In this document: positions 60,318-64,000 of the stretch, piece by piece
Layout: each line of letters starts with the position of its first letter
Numbering within the stretch: position 1 is the stretch's first letter
Source: Anaeramoeba flamelloides
Taxonomy: Eukaryota; Metamonada; Anaeramoebidae
Direction: 5' to 3'
Assembly (NCBI GenBank): GCA_027625915.1
Contig: JANTQA010000026.1
Span: 4,216,001 to 4,280,000 of the forward strand
Length of the DNA stretch: 64,000 nt
Program-made: the position numbers and the translations under genes
Notes under the pieces: model-generated
The model's database searches: none
Told to the model about the DNA's origin: nothing
What the model saw: the letters and a program-made list of their open reading frames with translations, nothing else

Positions 60318-61705
60318 ATTGTTATTTTTTAAGCGATACATACCCTCTTAACCCAAGAGAAGTAATGGATAAGTAGAGTTGATTGATGTGAAAATTATTC
60401 AATGGTAATTATTTTTTTCCTACCAAAATTTGCATAAACGGTCTCAATGTATTATTAAATAGATAAAAGTCTTCTTAAGTGCATTTCTAAGGAATTAATC
60501 AGTGGTACTTTCATGTAGAAAAAAAAAATAAAAACCCAAATAATTCCAAAAAAAAAAATAAACTACTTTTTTGTAAAAAATAATTTATTTTAATTTCCGA
60601 ATAAAAGATCATGAGGACTTAACCAACATCGAAGGGATAACATATGTTATATTTCTTAAGAATTAATTTGAAAATTTTGTTATAGTCATATTTAAAAAAC
60701 AAATCAGAATAAGATGTCTGTTATAAGTATTATTTTTTGAGTGAAATATGTAATTATTTATTAGCATTCAGTTTGGAAGAGTTCAATAATTTCAAGTTAA
60801 AATTAACAAATGTGAATTTCTTTTATTGTTGTTAAAATAATATGTGAAAAAAAGTTTAATCGGCGTTTCAAAATAAAAAGTGTGTTTTTTTTTTTTTTAG
60901 TAAGTCCTATACGTTGAATGATCAAAGAAACCAACAATAAACCCTAATTCATATTGGTATTGGTTACTTAAAGTTCTATTGTTAAAAATAAAAATTCTAA
61001 AAATGAAGGATCAAATTGGAAATTTTAACTCAAAAAAAATAGAGTATATTTTTCAGAAAATTTTTACCTCAAAAAAAACTAAAAATTTCAATAAAATTTA
61101 GAATATTACAAAAAAATTAGAACAAATTGTATTCATAATTTAAATTTTACTGAAAATATCCACCGTTACTTTAAAAATTGATTTGATCTTGATAAACTAC
61201 GGAGAAACAAATGTGATGTTGCATTGAAACAAGAAAAAAAAAATCACGGATTATATTTTAAAACATGGATTTTAATCACCATACGAGCATGATATTGATC
61301 ACTGTACAATAAAATGTAAAAGGTTTACAATTCCCAACAATTTTTATATTTTATCCTTCTAAGCAGATCATCAGACAATTTAATTTTAGTATTTCATATC
61401 TTCATTTTCAAATCTATAAACACAAAAAATTTCTATAACGTTATAAATATTTTTGCTGTTATTTTTACAAGTTGAAAATTTGTTAAAATTTGAAATTGTA
61501 TTTATAAATCGCTTAAAGTCATTTATTTTTTGAAAAATTTTATTAAAAAATCTATTTTAAATTGTTTATTAGTTCTCACGTTTTTGGTTTTAACTTTTAA
61601 AATTAGTAACTATTTATGGTATTTCTTCAGTATGTAAATTCTTTTTGATATGCCAACGTCAAATAAAACAATAAATCGATACTCTCCTACCATGAAAAGT
61701 AGACC

Positions 61706-62460
61706 TTAAGGGATTAGCGTCTACCAAGGAGAAGCCTAGGATCAAAGTATGTTGCTATTGTGACGAACCACATTAGTGCTACATGGTTTGAATGTCTCTA
61801 AAAAATCGATTAGTCAAGTAGTAATATTTGTTGATCTTATCAATGAAAAATGATCCTTATATTTGTAAAAAAATCAACAATTTCAGAATAAAATCTGCAT
61901 TTCACCATAAATTTAAAGGTTGAATTATCAATATTCAGACTACAAAGTCACAAAATATCTTTCTTAAATTTGTGGCGAAATGTAGATTAGTTACTAAAAA
62001 ATTCTTTTTTTTTTTAAAAATTAAATAATTAACGAATAAATTTTTTTGTAAAATTATTTCTCAAATCATGCAAATATATTGATGCTACAAGTATCTTTCT
62101 CAAAAGCAAATAAAACTAATCAGTCTTTGTGCTTTTATGTTAATGATTATTGAGTTAATGTTTGAAATTCAAAAATTAAAAAAATAGTTACTTTTCAAAG
62201 TTCTAAATCGGAATTATTAAATACTAGAATACAAGTATTTTGGGTTTCTATTTTTAGGTTTGGAAAAGGAATTAAAAAAATTTTTTTCAAAACGAAACTT
62301 TTTTAATAGTGATCATTTGTAAAAAATAATAATTTAGTGTGCAATAAGATTTATAATAGATTTTTTAGAGTTTATCAAGCCATGGTGCACTAATATCATT
62401 TATACCCAATTACAACATACTTTGATTATAGATAAGTCTATGGTGACACTAATCCCTTAA
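61706..62460. mobile_element. TTAA-type TIR element T3, 755 bp
   Basis: TTAAGGGATTAGCGTC at the left and GACACTAATCCCTTAA at the right are inverse over 15 of 16 bases. Inner sequences continue the match (AAAGTATGTTG on the left, CAACATACTTT on the right). The left end is also nearly identical to the inverse of T2's right end (TCTACCAAGGAGAAGCCTAG), so it is the same family. No ORF. Confidence 0.8.
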
Positions 62461-62913
62461 AAAGTTCTTAGTCAAAATTCTCAATTAACTTATTTTAAGA
62501 AGTTTTAATAGATGTTTATCCAACTATTGTCTAAACTTTTTTTAAACACACACACTTTCTGATTACTTCTTTCACTTATTTAAGTTTTTTTCTAATAAGA
62601 CGCTTTCAATAACCGACAGTAAAAATAGAAATTACGATTTGAGAATGAACTGTTCCTTTAAGACACTTGTATTTGGAACAAACTTTATTCTTCTCAAAGT
62701 CTATTTGAATAAAATTGTTGATCTTTTAAAATCTGGAATGTTCTTTCGCACAAAAAAGAAAATTTTGAGCATTTCGAAATAAAAACAAAATAAAATGCAT
62801 TTAACTCAAACAAAATTCTCAAATTCCAAAACCTTATGAGGTAAAACTGATCTACTTTTACATTGGACAATAAAACAAACCAAATTGTTTCTTGATAAAT
62901 CAAAAAATTCTAT

Positions 62914-63092
62914 ACTGGTATTTGAATTCTAAATGGGAAAGAATTTTCACTTCCTTTTCCATATTTTTTTTTTATAAATAAAGTTCTCAAAGAGATTAGG
63001 TTACAATTTAAGGTTCTCGATCTATGTTCTCTTAAAAAAGAGAAATTAAAAATGAAGTGAAAAAAAATCCCATTTATTATTCAAATACCAGT
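62914..63092. mobile_element. Foldback MITE G, copy 4
   Basis: Left ACTGGTATTTGAATTCTAAA then GGGAAAGAATTTTCACTTCC. Right is the inverse: AATGAAGTGAAAAAAAATCCC, TTATTATTCAAATACCAGT. It ends 91 bp before the CDC50 ATG, so it is effectively in the promoter or 5' UTR. Confidence 0.8.
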
Positions 63093-63183
63093 AATTCTTT
63101 TTCTCAAACAAACAAAAAAACTCTTCATTTTTCTTCAATTCGAACACAGAGATTCATTTATTTTCAAATTATTTTTGTTACAA

Positions 63184-64000
63184 ATGAACAAGCCAAAAGA
63201 TTCTACATTTAAACAACAACGTCTCAAGGGCGGTAACCCAATTTTGACTCCAAAATTAACAATTCCTGTTTGCATTGTTATAGGAATTATTCTTTTGGCT
63301 GTTGGTATTATTCTTCTGGTTACTGTAGGTAGTGTAAAGGAAATTCAAGGTAGATACGACGACAAGTGCAAAGGTGAAGAGATTTGTTATTTAGATTTTG
63401 GTAAAAAATTCTTTTTCCTCTTTTTTTTTACTTTTTTTCAAGCAAAGATCTTTTTTTCTTTCTAAATTTCAAAACATTTTTGAGCAGCAAAGATCTTTTA
63501 GTTTTTTGTCGCCTTTTTTTGTTTTTAGGAATCAAAACATTTCTTCACAGACTTATTTCTTTTTATCTTTCTTTCTTTTCTTCTTTTATTTTTTTTTTTT
63601 TTCCTTTTTGTCCTTTAATTTGATCTACTTCTTTTGCTATCCTTAGTTCCAGAAGAGGATATGGAGGCACCTGTTTATTTTTTGTATGAACTTTCGAATT
63701 ATCACCAAAACCATCGAAGGTATATCAAATCTGTTAGTTCTGAACAACTCAGTGGTGAAACAATTACATATGATGACTCAAGCGTTTGTGAACCAATTAG
63801 AAGCTATAAGGATAAAGAAAAAAACGATATGGTTTACGAGCCATGTGGGTTAGTTGCTTGGTCTGTGTTCAATGGTAAAATTAGCCTTTTTTTGATTTCT
63901 TTTAATTTCCTTTTTTTCCGTTATCTTGAAGGAACACTTTGACGAGTTTGGATCTTTTTAAGACTTTTTCTTAGGAAATAATCTCAAGACATTTGCTTAT
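63184..64000 (+). CDS. CDC50/LEM3-family P4-ATPase beta subunit, 5' part
   Basis: Exons 63184-63400 and 63647-63874, then probably 63975 onward past the window edge; both introns interrupt codons after the first base. The start MNKPKDSTFKQQRLKGGNPI matches the cytoplasmic KPKxTxFKQQRLxAWxPI motif of CDC50. One membrane segment (~26-50, VCIVIGIILLAVGIILLVT) leads to the lumenal domain with a Cys pair (CKGEEIC), YELSNYHQNHRRYIKS, CEPIRS and EPCGLVAWSVFN, all family hallmarks. CDC50 proteins bind type IV P-type ATPases, carry them out of the ER and are needed for phospholipid flipping. The family has a second membrane helix near the C-terminus, outside the window. The short third exon is tentative. 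Confidence 0.93.

Larger units (their letters stand above)
57275..63183. other. Intergenic, bZIP-like to CDC50 gene
   Basis: Contains repeat F copy 3 with T5, hairpin J, the compound microsatellite, T3 and MITE G copy 4. Stretches 58700-59850 and 60320-61700 are AT-rich with homopolymers and no recognised feature. Confidence 0.55.

Noticed and set aside
63398-63646. Phe/Ser-rich frame within the CDC50 intron
   Set aside because: It is the T-rich intron itself; flanking splice sites restore the CDC50 frame.
1-64000. CRISPR arrays, rRNA genes, bacterial-type operons or horizontally acquired bacterial genes
   Set aside because: No spaced direct-repeat array, no rRNA-like GC-rich block and no intronless bacterial-type gene cluster was seen; base composition of the genes is uniform.

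Overview
The window is nuclear DNA of a very AT-rich eukaryote. Seven genes can be supported. All seven lie on the + strand, about 4.4 to 6.5 kb apart, and six of them contain introns. Splice sites are GT-AG and the stops are TAA or TAG. The gene set points to an amoeboid protist: an Akt-like kinase, an ankyrin-BTB protein, a Shoc2-type LRR protein, a G-protein gamma subunit, CDC50 and VPS29. The ankyrin-BTB style recalls Anaeramoeba in particular, but the species cannot be proved from the sequence.

Layout: VPS29 3' exon (111-460); Akt/PKB-like PH-AGC kinase (6681-10111, five exons); ankyrin/double-BTB protein (14466-28113, four exons, with a 7.0 kb and a 3.8 kb intron); heterotrimeric G-protein gamma subunit (34626-34964, two exons, 71 aa, CaaX end); leucine-rich-repeat protein fused to an ADP-ribosylglycohydrolase (40442-50578, three exons, with 5.2 and 2.4 kb introns); bZIP-like coiled-coil protein (56849-57274); and the 5' part of a CDC50/LEM3 flippase subunit, which runs off the right edge (63184-64000).

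The spaces between genes and the giant introns are filled with old mobile DNA. There are two copies of one LINE family, in opposite orientations. There is a tRNA-headed SINE with a perfect 12 bp target-site duplication. At least five elements insert at TTAA and end in GGGAnTAG or GGACTAC. Several foldback or MITE families are also present, with two to four copies each. Because many families are present more than once, some insertions can be compared with an unoccupied paralogous site in the same window. That reveals a nesting order: LINE inside a TTAA element, SINE inside repeat K, a 171 bp MITE inside repeat F, and MITE G inside repeat I.

The genes do not form an operon or a pathway. Several act at membranes in signalling or traffic: the PH kinase, prenylated G gamma, CDC50 and retromer VPS29. 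No rRNA gene, functional tRNA gene or CRISPR array was seen. The points most worth following are the LRR-ADP-ribosylglycohydrolase fusion with an altered metal-binding motif, the TTAA element superfamily, and the hairpin-rich LINE 3' region that also occurs as solo copies.
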